From contig NZ_JALNMI010000002.1 of the NCBI RefSeq assembly GCF_023156585.1, positions 228,479-292,478 on the forward strand: a stretch of DNA of 64,000 bases. Reading direction: 5' to 3'. Below, one piece after another: positions 21,140 through 29,415 of the stretch. The translations under genes were made by a program, and so were the position numbers. Within the stretch, counting starts at the first letter, position 1, and each line of letters begins with the position of its first letter. The notes under the pieces were generated by a model, which did no database searches, was not told where the DNA came from, and was given only the letters and a program-made list of their open reading frames with translations. This DNA is from Subsaxibacter sp. CAU 1640 (lineage in GTDB: Bacteria; Bacteroidota; Bacteroidia; Flavobacteriales; Flavobacteriaceae).

Positions 21140-21170
21140 CAAATGTAAAGATTTATTTTTTGTTTCAAAA
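21140..21170 (-). promoter_or_regulatory. promoter of the tRNA-tuf operon
   Basis: On the minus strand TTTTG (21170-21166), 18 bp, then TACATTTG (21147-21140) fits the Bacteroidota TTTG-N19-TAnnTTTG promoter. Transcription would start about 7 bp further on, inside the 5' arm of the hpf terminator hairpin, so the new transcript would lack part of that stem. Confidence 0.8.
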
Positions 21171-21189
21171 CATTTTTTGAAAAATTTTA

Positions 21190-21492
21190 CTAGATATGGG
21201 CTCTTAATTTTTCTTTTCTCTTTTTTAATTGTCGTTCAATACTCGCGGCTGCACTATCAGCACCTTCCTCAAAAGTTTTACATTGCTTTTTTACAACAAT
21301 ACTGTCGCCTGGAACACTGACTCTTGCCTCGAAAATCTTGTTTTCCTTTTGACTTGTGTTATCTAATTTTAAATACACATCAGATTGGATGACCTTATCA
21401 TAAAACTGATCTAACTTATCCATTCTTTTTTGGATGAATGCAATCAATTTTTTATCCGCATTAAAATTTACCGATTGTGTGTTAACTTTCAT
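21190..21492 (-). CDS. hpf: ribosome hibernation-promoting factor, HPF/RaiA family (short form)
   Basis: A 100-residue protein starting at the ATG at 21492 (the frame also has a TTG 9 bp upstream). The fold is seen in MKVNTQSVNFNADKKLIAFI, DQFYDKVIQSDVYLKLDN and VSVPGDSIVVKKQCKTFEEG, with a basic C-terminus KKRKEKL. It lacks the C-terminal dimerisation domain of long HPF. It lies 24 bp after the recombinase gene, a pairing conserved in Flavobacteriia, and is followed by an intrinsic terminator. It is expected to inactivate ribosomes in starvation. Confidence 0.9.
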   Translation of the reverse strand: MKVNTQSVNFNADKKLIAFIQKRMDKLDQFYDKVIQSDVYLKLDNTSQKENKIFEARVSVPGDSIVVKKQCKTFEEGADSAAASIERQLKKRKEKLRAHI

Positions 21493-21516
21493 ACTTATCA
21501 ATTTTGGTTAGACAAA

Positions 21517-22407
21517 TTATTCCTTTTTACTCCTTGGGTGAGCATTGGAATACACTTTTTTAAGTTCTGCTATACTATTATGCGTATAGACTTGGGTTGC
21601 TGCCAGACTTGTATGTCCAAGAAGTTCCTTGACAGCATTTAAATTTGCACCTTGATTAAGCAAATGAGTCGCAAATGAGTGCCTTAATATATGCGGACTC
21701 TTTTTTACCTTACTAGATGCTTTACTAAAATAATCATTAATAATTCTGTAAACAAGATTTTCATAAATTTTTAACCCTTTTTTCGTTAAAAGGAGAAACT
21801 CCTTGTCAGAAATTGTTTCAAGATTATTTCGTTCAATCAAATAAGCTTTAGCTGTTTCAACAACTGAATTTATTAACGGGATGTAGCGCTCTTTATTTCT
21901 CTTCCCAATTACTTTTAACGTTTTATTGGATAAATCCAGATTGGAGAGTTTTATCTGTATCAATTCAATTCGTCTAATTCCTGTGGCATAAAAAAGCTCA
22001 ACAATTAACTTGTTTCGTAATCCTTCAAAATCAGTCTCTGATTGCAAACTGGAAATAACGGTGTTCAATTCAGCTTCAGAAAACGGAATCTGCACTTTCT
22101 TTCCAGTTTTTAGAACCTTATGCTTTGCTAAAGGATTGACACTAATTGTTTGGGTTTTCATAAGGAATTTATAATATGAATTTAAGGAGGATGTTTTCCT
22201 ATTGATCGTTCTGTTTAAAATACCGGATTCAACTAGCGTGACTATCCAACTTCTAATTTGTGCGTAGTTGACATCATTTATGCTATCCGAATCAAATTCC
22301 TTCAACACATAATCTGAAAATTCCTGTAAATCGGAATGATAAGCCTTTATGGTGAGAGGAGAATAGTTTTTTTCTCGAAGTAAATATTCTGTAAAGGCAT
22401 CAATCAT
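21517..22407 (-). CDS. XerC/XerD-type tyrosine recombinase
   Basis: A 296-residue recombinase from the ATG at 22407; a TTG 27 bp upstream would add nine residues that do not resemble the family. The N-terminal SAM-like core-binding domain (FTEYLLREKNYSPLTIKAYH) is followed by the catalytic domain with ATGIRRIEL (first Arg), HILRHSFATHLL (His and second Arg), LGHTSLAATQVY (His and nucleophile Tyr). All catalytic residues are present. It is a chromosomal housekeeping locus between rpsU and hpf, so dimer resolution is more likely than phage integration. Confidence 0.9.
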   Translation of the reverse strand: MIDAFTEYLLREKNYSPLTIKAYHSDLQEFSDYVLKEFDSDSINDVNYAQIRSWIVTLVESGILNRTINRKTSSLNSYYKFLMKTQTISVNPLAKHKVLKTGKKVQIPFSEAELNTVISSLQSETDFEGLRNKLIVELFYATGIRRIELIQIKLSNLDLSNKTLKVIGKRNKERYIPLINSVVETAKAYLIERNNLETISDKEFLLLTKKGLKIYENLVYRIINDYFSKASSKVKKSPHILRHSFATHLLNQGANLNAVKELLGHTSLAATQVYTHNSIAELKKVYSNAHPRSKKE

Positions 22408-22462
22408 TATCTCACTATTTTGTTTGCTTATCAATTTTTCAAATGAAAACCATTAAATATAA

Positions 22463-22495
22463 GACAAAAAAAATTCCCACAGATGCGGGAATTTT
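22463..22495 (-). terminator. rpsU terminator
   Basis: aaaattccc (22470-22478) and gggaatttt (22487-22495) form the stem; in minus-strand RNA the inner CGC/GUG bases also pair around an AUCU loop. A run of U follows. It lies 21 bp after the rpsU stop. Confidence 0.9.
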
Positions 22496-22515
22496 GATAT
22501 TGTCTGAAAACTTTT

Positions 22516-22710
22516 TTAGATGTTTTCTTGATCTTTCAATCTTTGAATGTATTGCGCTTTTTGAATTTGTGCTCTACGTTCTACTGAAGGCTTTGTGAAT
22601 TGCTTACGATTTTGCAATTGACGCTTCGCACCAGTTTTATCAAACTTACGCTTGAAACGCTTTAGCGCTCTATCTATATTTTCTCCTTCTTTAATCGGTA
22701 TTATTAACAT
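22516..22710 (-). CDS. rpsU: 30S ribosomal protein bS21
   Basis: A 64-residue basic protein: MLIIPIKEGENIDRALKRFK, then RQLQNRKQFTKPSVERRAQ. In Flavobacterium johnsoniae bS21 helps hide the anti-Shine-Dalgarno end of 16S rRNA, and rpsU is translated by ribosomes lacking bS21 through a strong Shine-Dalgarno sequence, making it autoregulated. The gene here has such a sequence (22719-22726), a good promoter and its own terminator, so it forms a self-contained monocistronic unit. Confidence 0.97.
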   Translation of the reverse strand: MLIIPIKEGENIDRALKRFKRKFDKTGAKRQLQNRKQFTKPSVERRAQIQKAQYIQRLKDQENI

Positions 22711-22718
22711 AGTATCTT

Positions 22719-22726
22719 AACCTCCT
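22719..22726 (-). promoter_or_regulatory. strong Shine-Dalgarno sequence of rpsU
   Basis: AGGAGGTT on the minus strand lies about 10 nt before the rpsU ATG, inside GAGAGGAGGTTAAGATACT. None of the neighbouring ribosomal protein genes has a comparable purine-rich core, which marks this as a functional exception. Confidence 0.9.
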
Positions 22727-22748
22727 CTCTTTTAGAATTTCAAGGCTG

Positions 22749-22778
22749 CAAATATAAAGTGTTTTTTATTATCTGCAA
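22749..22778 (-). promoter_or_regulatory. rpsU promoter
   Basis: TTG (22778-22776), 19-20 bp, then TATATTTG (22756-22749) matches the Bacteroidota TTG-N19/20-TAnnTTTG consensus. The 5' leader would be about 30 nt and contain the Shine-Dalgarno site. Confidence 0.85.
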
Positions 22779-22797
22779 TTTTATTTTTTTATTTTTT

Positions 22798-24231
22798 TCA
22801 ATCTTTATACAGAGAAGAACGTTTCGTCAAATCTTGTATCAACTGCTCATCTTCATCGCTTTCCAAAAGAGTATTATAGTTTTTCCAGAAATTCTTGTTA
22901 TATGGCTTGATTGAAAAAATATCCGGATCCCATTTCTTTGCCAATGCTTGCTGAATTTTTTCTGGTTCTAAAATAACTTCTGTAAAAAGAATTTCTTGCA
23001 CTGTATAATAATAACGTTCGTCCTTGTCATATGTGGCAACAGCTTCATCAATACTTTTTCTAGGTTCGGTTGGTTTGGAACCTACATTCACAAGCTTTGG
23101 TGTTTCGTAATAAATGTAATTAGGATACATTTTTCCTTCATATTCCATATAATTGAGCACCAATTTATGGTTGATTTGCGTATCAAAAAGTGCCTTGCTT
23201 CTACTCTTCTGTTCTGGTGACGCAGCAATCAAATTATATTCAATTTTTTTGATGGCATAAGTGTCCCAATAAATATAAATCCAGCCTTCAGCCTTATAAC
23301 CATCATTAAAAATGCCTTTGGTTTTAAGGTTGACATAATCTTTACCTTCTTTAATCTTGATTTTGTAAATCTTTCTTTCGTTATCCACTAAAACTGTATC
23401 CAATTCAAACTGGTGAACATCCAAGATATTTTCACCAAAGAGTGCTTTTGAGCTTGCCGAATTTCGAACTAAATTTAATTTTCCTTCAAAGAGATTTTGC
23501 AACCCATTGACTCTTGTATCATTCCACTTAATGGCCTTAACCAATGTAGATGTCCTGATGGTATCTCTGCGCAGATTTCTGGCTTTCAGGTTTCGATTAT
23601 TTGTTCTCTGTTGAAGATAGGCCGTGTAAGTAAGCAAACTATCTACATCACGCAAGTCGTAACTTTTTCGAACCTCATCGACATTGATCTTCAGATTGTT
23701 TGCAGCATTCATATTATAACTGGAGTCGTATACGGTGATAGCACTTTCAATCAACCATTTAAATTCTTTTTTATTACGCTCTTTGTGTCGAAGAAATCCT
23801 TTTTGCAAATAGGACGAATCAGGCATATTTCTAGGCAAACGTTCCAATGCTCTCAACACAATGTCATTTCCTGTTTTTGGCCTGGTTTCGGCAACCAACA
23901 CTACTTCATCCAGCGAAGCGATGTCTTCCTCAAGAAAAATTTCCATCGAATTATCAAAATCTTTTACGGCCGACTTGAAACTTTTGTAGCCAATTGAGGA
24001 TATCACCAAAGTATCATTGGCATATTCGTTAGGAACCAAAAGCACAAATTTTCCATCGGAATTACTCACAGTCCCTGTGGTTGTATTTTTGATGTAAATA
24101 CTTGCACTTTCAATAGGCATCAATGTCGTAAAATCTACAACTTTGTTTTTTAATTCCACTTGGGAAAAACCATAAGTAAAGCAGAAGGAAAAAATAAAAA
24201 CGGTAATGTACTGGATAGATTTGGTTTTCAT
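22798..24231 (-). CDS. secreted CarboxypepD_reg-like domain protein
   Basis: A 477-residue protein from the ATG at 24231 (a TTG at 24240 is possible but precedes a poorer signal peptide). Residues 1-24 are a signal peptide ending GFSQ. A carboxypeptidase-D regulatory-like beta-sandwich follows (VVDFTTLMPIESASIYIKN, then TVSNSDGKFVLLVP and ISSIGYKSF). The remaining 350 residues are the unnamed conserved region found in many flavobacterial proteins (VLRALERLPRNMP). No catalytic motif is seen. Probably periplasmic or outer membrane. It starts 12 bp after the acyl-CoA dehydrogenase stop and may be cotranscribed with it. Confidence 0.8.
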   Translation of the reverse strand: MKTKSIQYITVFIFSFCFTYGFSQVELKNKVVDFTTLMPIESASIYIKNTTTGTVSNSDGKFVLLVPNEYANDTLVISSIGYKSFKSAVKDFDNSMEIFLEEDIASLDEVVLVAETRPKTGNDIVLRALERLPRNMPDSSYLQKGFLRHKERNKKEFKWLIESAITVYDSSYNMNAANNLKINVDEVRKSYDLRDVDSLLTYTAYLQQRTNNRNLKARNLRRDTIRTSTLVKAIKWNDTRVNGLQNLFEGKLNLVRNSASSKALFGENILDVHQFELDTVLVDNERKIYKIKIKEGKDYVNLKTKGIFNDGYKAEGWIYIYWDTYAIKKIEYNLIAASPEQKSRSKALFDTQINHKLVLNYMEYEGKMYPNYIYYETPKLVNVGSKPTEPRKSIDEAVATYDKDERYYYTVQEILFTEVILEPEKIQQALAKKWDPDIFSIKPYNKNFWKNYNTLLESDEDEQLIQDLTKRSSLYKD

Positions 24232-24243
24232 AAGACGCAAAAA

Positions 24244-25401
24244 TTAAGTTGCTGGTTTGTAATCTTTCTTATCAATAATCATTTTGGCGAGTATCTCACG
24301 TAAAATCTCTGACGTTCCGCCACCGATAGGCCCTAATCTGCTATCGCGAAGCAAACGTGCCATTGGGTAATCTTCCATATAGCCATAACCTCCTAAAAAT
24401 TGAAGGCAACCGTAAATGACTTCGTCAGCCATTTTGGTGGAATGCAATTTTGACATCGTGGCTTCTTTAACTACATATTCACCTTTATTCAATCGATGTG
24501 CCACCGAATAATTGAATGCTTTGCAGATTTCCATTTCGGTATAGAAATCGGCTACTTTATGTCGCAAAGCTTGAAACTTATCAATTGTTTTTCCAAAAGC
24601 CGTTCGCTCTGACATATATTGAAGTGCATATTCCAAGGCAAATTCAGCTCTTGCGTGTGCATTGATACCCATTATCAATCTTTCTAAAGCGAAATGCTGC
24701 ATAATGTATGCAAAACCTTGACCTTCCTCACCCATTAATTGATTGGCTGGAATAACGACATTATCAAAAGCAATTTCGCCTGTATCTGAAGCTCGCCAAC
24801 CAAGTTTATCCAATTTAGTTGCAGAAACGCCTTCAGTATTCCTATCAACCACGAAAATACTTATGCCTTTATTTCCTTTCTCTGGAGAAGTTTTGGCGGC
24901 TACAACTAAATAATCACTGTAAATACCATTGGTTATGAATGTTTTGGAACCATTCAATACGTAAGTATCTCCTTTCTTTTCGGCGGTTGAACGCATACCT
25001 GCCACATCACTTCCTCCAAAAGGTTCAGTAATGCACAGACATCCTATCATATCACCAGAAATACTTGGTGCCAAATATTTCTCTTTAATTTCGTGACTGC
25101 CTTCTTTATTAAGATGCGTCATTGCCAAATAAGCGTGCGCCCACATAGCTGCTGCAAAACCTCCTGAATTGATTTTTTGCAATTCTTCTAGAAAAATTAC
25201 TGTGTAAAAAATGTCAAGATTTAAACCACCATATTGCTCTGGGTAATTGATTCCGAAAAAACCCATATCACCAAACTTTTTCCATATGAAACGTTCGATG
25301 GTTCCGGTCTTTTCCCATTTATCAATATGAGGAACGACTTCCTTCTTTAAAAAATCCTGTAAACTCTGTCTAAATAAGTGATGTTCTTCTGTGAAGTACA
25401 T
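24244..25401 (-). CDS. acyl-CoA dehydrogenase
   Basis: A 385-residue FAD enzyme of the acyl-CoA dehydrogenase family, which introduces a 2,3 double bond into acyl-CoA. Visible: the FAD-contact segment CITEPFGGSDVAGMRSTAE, SKTFITNG, and the C-terminal RTAFGKTIDKFQALRHKVAD and FLGGYGYMEDYPMARLLRD. The usual catalytic Glu of short/medium-chain enzymes (YEGTSE) is replaced by GGGTSE, but a Glu is present at ALERLIMG, where isovaleryl- and long-chain-type enzymes carry their base. It therefore most likely acts on long or branched substrates, which is inference. Confidence 0.9.
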   Translation of the reverse strand: MYFTEEHHLFRQSLQDFLKKEVVPHIDKWEKTGTIERFIWKKFGDMGFFGINYPEQYGGLNLDIFYTVIFLEELQKINSGGFAAAMWAHAYLAMTHLNKEGSHEIKEKYLAPSISGDMIGCLCITEPFGGSDVAGMRSTAEKKGDTYVLNGSKTFITNGIYSDYLVVAAKTSPEKGNKGISIFVVDRNTEGVSATKLDKLGWRASDTGEIAFDNVVIPANQLMGEEGQGFAYIMQHFALERLIMGINAHARAEFALEYALQYMSERTAFGKTIDKFQALRHKVADFYTEMEICKAFNYSVAHRLNKGEYVVKEATMSKLHSTKMADEVIYGCLQFLGGYGYMEDYPMARLLRDSRLGPIGGGTSEILREILAKMIIDKKDYKPAT

Positions 25402-25437
25402 AATGTTCTGTTGCTTTTTTGTTCCGAAAATCCGGAG

Positions 25438-26337
25438 TTATTCTAGCGTCAAATATAACTTAATTATATCAATTTTGCCGATTGGAAAGGCTTTAACTTT
25501 GGTCAACTCGTCAAGTGATTTGAATCCTTCCCTTAAAGTCCTTTGCTCAATAATATAGTGCGCAACCTCATAGTCTATGTGCTGAATGGTAACCAATTGT
25601 TCCTTTGTAGCTGTATTGAGATTTATTTTTTGAATAGGTCGAGGCGTTTTGACTGTGAAATCATTTTTGACTCTCTCTATAACTTCTGGAGACAAACCAT
25701 AAACATCCTGAAGTTGTATGTCCGAAATAAAACCACCTACAAATTTCCCGCGATATTTGATGATTCTGTCTGCCAGTGCAACGCCTATTCCGTTTACTTT
25801 CTGAAGCTGCTCTGACGTGGCTTTATTCAAATCAATTTTTTGCTCAAATGTTTTGGTTAGATAGGCTTTGTTTTCATTTGATTTGGAATAATCTACCCAA
25901 GAAGAGGATTTTGGTTTAGGATTTGTCACCCAATCTGGAAATTTGAAATAAGGCGAAATTGCATCCAACAAAGAATCTGAAACTTTTGTCACATCTTGAA
26001 ATTGTTGAACAGAATTGACCCATTTATCCTGCTTCCTAAAAGCCAATAATCTATCTATTTCTTCATTGGACATTCCCAAGGAATATCCTTTATGGTCTGT
26101 GATAAAATTAGGGTTGAAAGGGTAAATTTTTGGCTTTCGGTTTTCTGATTCAACCAATTTTAAAGAATCTACTTCTTTGATAAACTTGGCCAAATCTTTA
26201 TGGTCAACATTAGTTTCATCATTTTTAGAAGAAAGGAGAAAATAGAAACCTTGTGTTACTATAATCAACAGCAACAAAAGCAAAATCCCGTTTTTTTGCT
26301 TCCTCGAAAACACAAAAGGGGATTTTAGCTTATTCAT
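25438..26337 (-). CDS. membrane-anchored helix-hairpin-helix (ComEA-like) protein
   Basis: A 299-residue protein with one N-terminal membrane helix (about 18-35) after a basic cap. Two clear ComEA-type HhH motifs follow: KIDLNKATSEQLQKVNGIG with VALADRIIKYR, and KINLNTATKEQLVTIQHIDY. A more diverged similar unit (SNEEIDRLLAFRKQ) precedes them. This architecture is common in Bacteroidota and suggests periplasmic DNA binding; a role in DNA uptake is inference. It lies 36 bp upstream of the acyl-CoA dehydrogenase gene. Confidence 0.85.
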   Translation of the reverse strand: MNKLKSPFVFSRKQKNGILLLLLLIIVTQGFYFLLSSKNDETNVDHKDLAKFIKEVDSLKLVESENRKPKIYPFNPNFITDHKGYSLGMSNEEIDRLLAFRKQDKWVNSVQQFQDVTKVSDSLLDAISPYFKFPDWVTNPKPKSSSWVDYSKSNENKAYLTKTFEQKIDLNKATSEQLQKVNGIGVALADRIIKYRGKFVGGFISDIQLQDVYGLSPEVIERVKNDFTVKTPRPIQKINLNTATKEQLVTIQHIDYEVAHYIIEQRTLREGFKSLDELTKVKAFPIGKIDIIKLYLTLE

Positions 26338-26358
26338 TGTATGGTAATCACAAAGTGA

Positions 26359-28029
26359 TTACATATGTTTAGTAATATCTTCTGCTCCGTCTTGGATAGC
26401 TTCTCTTTTAATTGAGATTGCATTGAGATATCTTTTCATTTCCTGCCTTACTTTAGGGAACAAGAAGAACAATCCTATCATATTAGGGAATACCAGCGCA
26501 AGAATCATAGCATCAGAGAACTTGATCACCGCATCTAATGTTGCAGCAGCACCAATAACCACGAATATCAGGAACAAGATTTTGTATGCTAAATCTGCTG
26601 TTTTTCCTTTACCAAAAAGATATTTCCAAGATTGTAGTCCATAGTACGACCAAGAAATCATCGTTGAAAATGCAAACAATACAATCGCCACCGTCAATAC
26701 ATACGAGAAGTGTGGTATAACTGAATCAAATGCCATTGATGTTAAATCAACACCACTAATAGGCAATTCGGTAGATTTTAAAATAACGCTACTGCCGTGA
26801 GCGGCTGTATAATCAAATACCGATTGAGGATCAGTACCATTAATGTTGAAGAAAATGATGACCAAAGCTGTCATCGTACATATTACAACAGTGTCTATAA
26901 AAGGCTCTAGAAGCGCCACAACACCTTCGGAAGCTGGATATTTTGTTCGCACAGCAGAGTGAGCAATGGCAGCTGAACCAGCACCTGCTTCATTAGAGAA
27001 AGCAGCTCTTTGGAAACCGACAATCAATACACCTACCAAGCCTCCAAGACCAGCCATAGGAGAAAAAGCACCATCAATAATCAATGAAAATGCCAATCCA
27101 ATATCGCTAATATTAGCAAAGATGATGACCAAGGATGCCAATATGTAAAGACCTGCCATAAAAGGCACAATTTTTTCAGTAATACTTGCAATACGTTTGA
27201 TGCCACCTATAATAACGATACCCACCAGTATGGCCAAAACTAAACCAATGATCACACCGTTTGCACCGCCTTGCAAATTCAATAAAGAACTGATTTGAAC
27301 AGCTGCTTGGTTTGACTGAAAGGCATTTCCACCACCAAAAGATGCACCTACACACAAAATCGCGAATAATCCTCCTAAAATTTTACCAACGGTAACAAAT
27401 TTAATTTCTTTCAAACCTTTAGAAAGGTAATACATTGGTCCTCCATAGACAGTACCATCTTTACCAACATCTCTATATTTTACACCAAGTGTGCATTCTA
27501 CAAACTTGGTAGACATTCCCAACAATCCACATATAATCATCCAAAATGTGGCGCCTGGACCACCCATTCCAATTGCTACAGCAACACCAGCAATATTACC
27601 AAGACCCACTGTTCCTGAAACAGCTGTTGCCAAAGCCTGAAAGTGAGACACCTCACCGTGGGCACTTTCGTCACGTATTGTATTTGGGATATCCTCAACA
27701 GCAAGAGCTTCGTCATTATTATAAAGTTTATCCACTCCGTGTTTTTCAATATCTACATATCTACCTCTTACTGTATTAATCGCTGTTTTAAATTTGGTGA
27801 TACTTGGAAATTTAAAATATATAGTGAAGAAAGTAGCTCCGAAAACCAATAACAACACCACAAATGGAACGTTGTAACTTCCTAGTGGTACAGTGGTTAG
27901 AATAAAACCTTCCCACCACGTTGCAATAGGCATAAATGCATCGTTGATTTGTTCATCCAGACCTTTGTCTTGAGCAAATGTCAATATTGGTAAAAGAGTA
28001 GATAATGCCAAAAGAAGAAATTTCTTCAT
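26359..28029 (-). CDS. sodium:alanine (AGCS family) symporter
   Basis: A 556-residue inner-membrane symporter of the alanine/glycine:cation family. It has an N-terminal signal-like segment ending TFAQ, which is common in flavobacterial members, then about ten membrane helices. Family motifs are seen in HFQALATAVSGTVGLGNIAG, GGPGATFWM, GGPMYYLSKG and QRAAFSNEAGAGSAAIAHSA. It imports neutral amino acids with Na+; the exact substrate is not readable. It is flanked by the HhH gene (21 bp) and the K+ channel gene. Confidence 0.93.
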   Translation of the reverse strand: MKKFLLLALSTLLPILTFAQDKGLDEQINDAFMPIATWWEGFILTTVPLGSYNVPFVVLLLVFGATFFTIYFKFPSITKFKTAINTVRGRYVDIEKHGVDKLYNNDEALAVEDIPNTIRDESAHGEVSHFQALATAVSGTVGLGNIAGVAVAIGMGGPGATFWMIICGLLGMSTKFVECTLGVKYRDVGKDGTVYGGPMYYLSKGLKEIKFVTVGKILGGLFAILCVGASFGGGNAFQSNQAAVQISSLLNLQGGANGVIIGLVLAILVGIVIIGGIKRIASITEKIVPFMAGLYILASLVIIFANISDIGLAFSLIIDGAFSPMAGLGGLVGVLIVGFQRAAFSNEAGAGSAAIAHSAVRTKYPASEGVVALLEPFIDTVVICTMTALVIIFFNINGTDPQSVFDYTAAHGSSVILKSTELPISGVDLTSMAFDSVIPHFSYVLTVAIVLFAFSTMISWSYYGLQSWKYLFGKGKTADLAYKILFLIFVVIGAAATLDAVIKFSDAMILALVFPNMIGLFFLFPKVRQEMKRYLNAISIKREAIQDGAEDITKHM

Positions 28030-28135
28030 AAAATTTATTTGAAATTAGTTAGTGATTAGTTTTTTCTTAAAAACGTGACAAGATGCTAAAAAAAAATGAT
28101 TTTATAAAACATCTATTGTTAAAATGAGCATTAGC

Positions 28136-29158
28136 CTAATTTATGTCATACAGAGAATTTAATTTTTGAATTTGTTCAGGCCGACCCAAGACAATAATTT
28201 TTGAATTTGGAACCAGTTTAAGTTCCGCTTCAGGATTCACAATATATTCGCCTTCTCCATTTTTATAGCCTATGACTGTACAACCGGTTTTATGTCTCAA
28301 ATCCAAATCTTTAATGGTTTTAACTTCAGAAGTATTGTAGAGCTTTTCAGTTGATATTTCTTCAATATTAATATCGGAACGTCCTACAATAGATAGATTG
28401 TCAATAAACTCAATCAAATCTGGAACGACTACCAATGACGCCATATGGTCACCTCCTATTCTATCTGGCAGAATCACGTTGTTTGCTCCAGCCAACTTCA
28501 ATTTTTCATATGATGTTTCTTGAGAGGCTCTACTAATAATTCTTAAATTTTTATTGAGTTGCCTTGCTGATAACACCACAAACAAATTATCGGCATCATT
28601 TGGAAGTGCACAAATAATGGTGTCGGCTCTATCGACCCCTGCTCGCAATAAGGTTTCATCTTCGTTTGCATTGCCAAAAACATAAGATATATCCTCATCT
28701 TGAAGTTTATCAACAATATCTTTATCTTGTTCAATAATGACAAATGACTTTTTATGAGCCATCAACTTTTTTGCGGCCTGTCTCCCATTTCGTCCATAGC
28801 CACAAATTACGATATGTCCTGAAAGTTTATCAATCTTTTTTTGCATCTTCTTGAGTTTTAATTCTTCAAAATTGTTTTTGCTCAAAATATATTCGGTAAT
28901 AACGGTCAAGGCGTAACCCACAATAACGACACTCGCCAAAATAAGACACACCGTAAAAATCTTCGAAAACTCATCAAGAGGCTGCACTTCACCAAAACCA
29001 ACTGTGGTAATGGTAATGACAGTCATATAGATGGCATCAATCCAAGAATAGTTAGACATAAATTTAAAACCCAAAACCCCAACAACCATCAACAGCGCCA
29101 ATAGAAATATGGCCATATATATTCTGGTTCTAAAAAGTTGAATGATTGGATTTTTCAT
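28136..29158 (-). CDS. RCK-domain potassium channel (TrkA-N/TrkA-C)
   Basis: A 340-residue two-helix ion channel fused to a regulator-of-K+-conductance domain. The first membrane helix (about 14-32) is followed by a pore loop with the selectivity filter TTVGFGE and the second helix (about 66-87). The Rossmann TrkA-N domain starts GHIVICGYGRNGRQAAKKL, and the C-terminal TrkA-C domain ends SKIIVLGRPEQIQKL. The general architecture is that of MthK/Kch channels. It is 3 bp after the PspC gene, suggesting a shared transcript. Confidence 0.92.
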   Translation of the reverse strand: MKNPIIQLFRTRIYMAIFLLALLMVVGVLGFKFMSNYSWIDAIYMTVITITTVGFGEVQPLDEFSKIFTVCLILASVVIVGYALTVITEYILSKNNFEELKLKKMQKKIDKLSGHIVICGYGRNGRQAAKKLMAHKKSFVIIEQDKDIVDKLQDEDISYVFGNANEDETLLRAGVDRADTIICALPNDADNLFVVLSARQLNKNLRIISRASQETSYEKLKLAGANNVILPDRIGGDHMASLVVVPDLIEFIDNLSIVGRSDINIEEISTEKLYNTSEVKTIKDLDLRHKTGCTVIGYKNGEGEYIVNPEAELKLVPNSKIIVLGRPEQIQKLNSLYDIN

Positions 29159-29161
29159 CTA

Positions 29162-29389
29162 TTATAAATCAAATACAGATGACCTTTTTGTATATATCAA
29201 ATCTTTGATGCGCATCCAAAACGCTATGAAAAGATAAAGCGCAAAACCAAATCCCAATGTCACAAAGGTCAAATACATAAACGAGGTTCTAACTACTTTG
29301 GCTCGAATGCCCAATCTATCGGCAATTCGCTGACAAACATAGTATCCGTGTTTCTGAAAATAAAGAAGGGCTTTATAGAAAACGTTCAT
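29162..29389 (-). CDS. PspC domain protein
   Basis: A 75-residue membrane protein of the PspC family: YYVCQRIADRLGIRAKVVRT, then the hydrophobic segment TFVTLGFGFALYLFIAFWM. PspC proteins sense or buffer envelope stress. It sits between DUF2851 (26 bp) and the K+ channel gene (3 bp), with no other psp genes nearby. Confidence 0.85.
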   Translation of the reverse strand: MNVFYKALLYFQKHGYYVCQRIADRLGIRAKVVRTSFMYLTFVTLGFGFALYLFIAFWMRIKDLIYTKRSSVFDL

Positions 29390-29415
29390 AATGCAATTTA
29401 GTAATAATTTTAATC

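Noticed and set aside
21517-22407. XerC-like recombinase as a mark of a prophage or integron
   Set aside because: It sits in the conserved rpsU-hpf housekeeping context with no phage or cassette genes.
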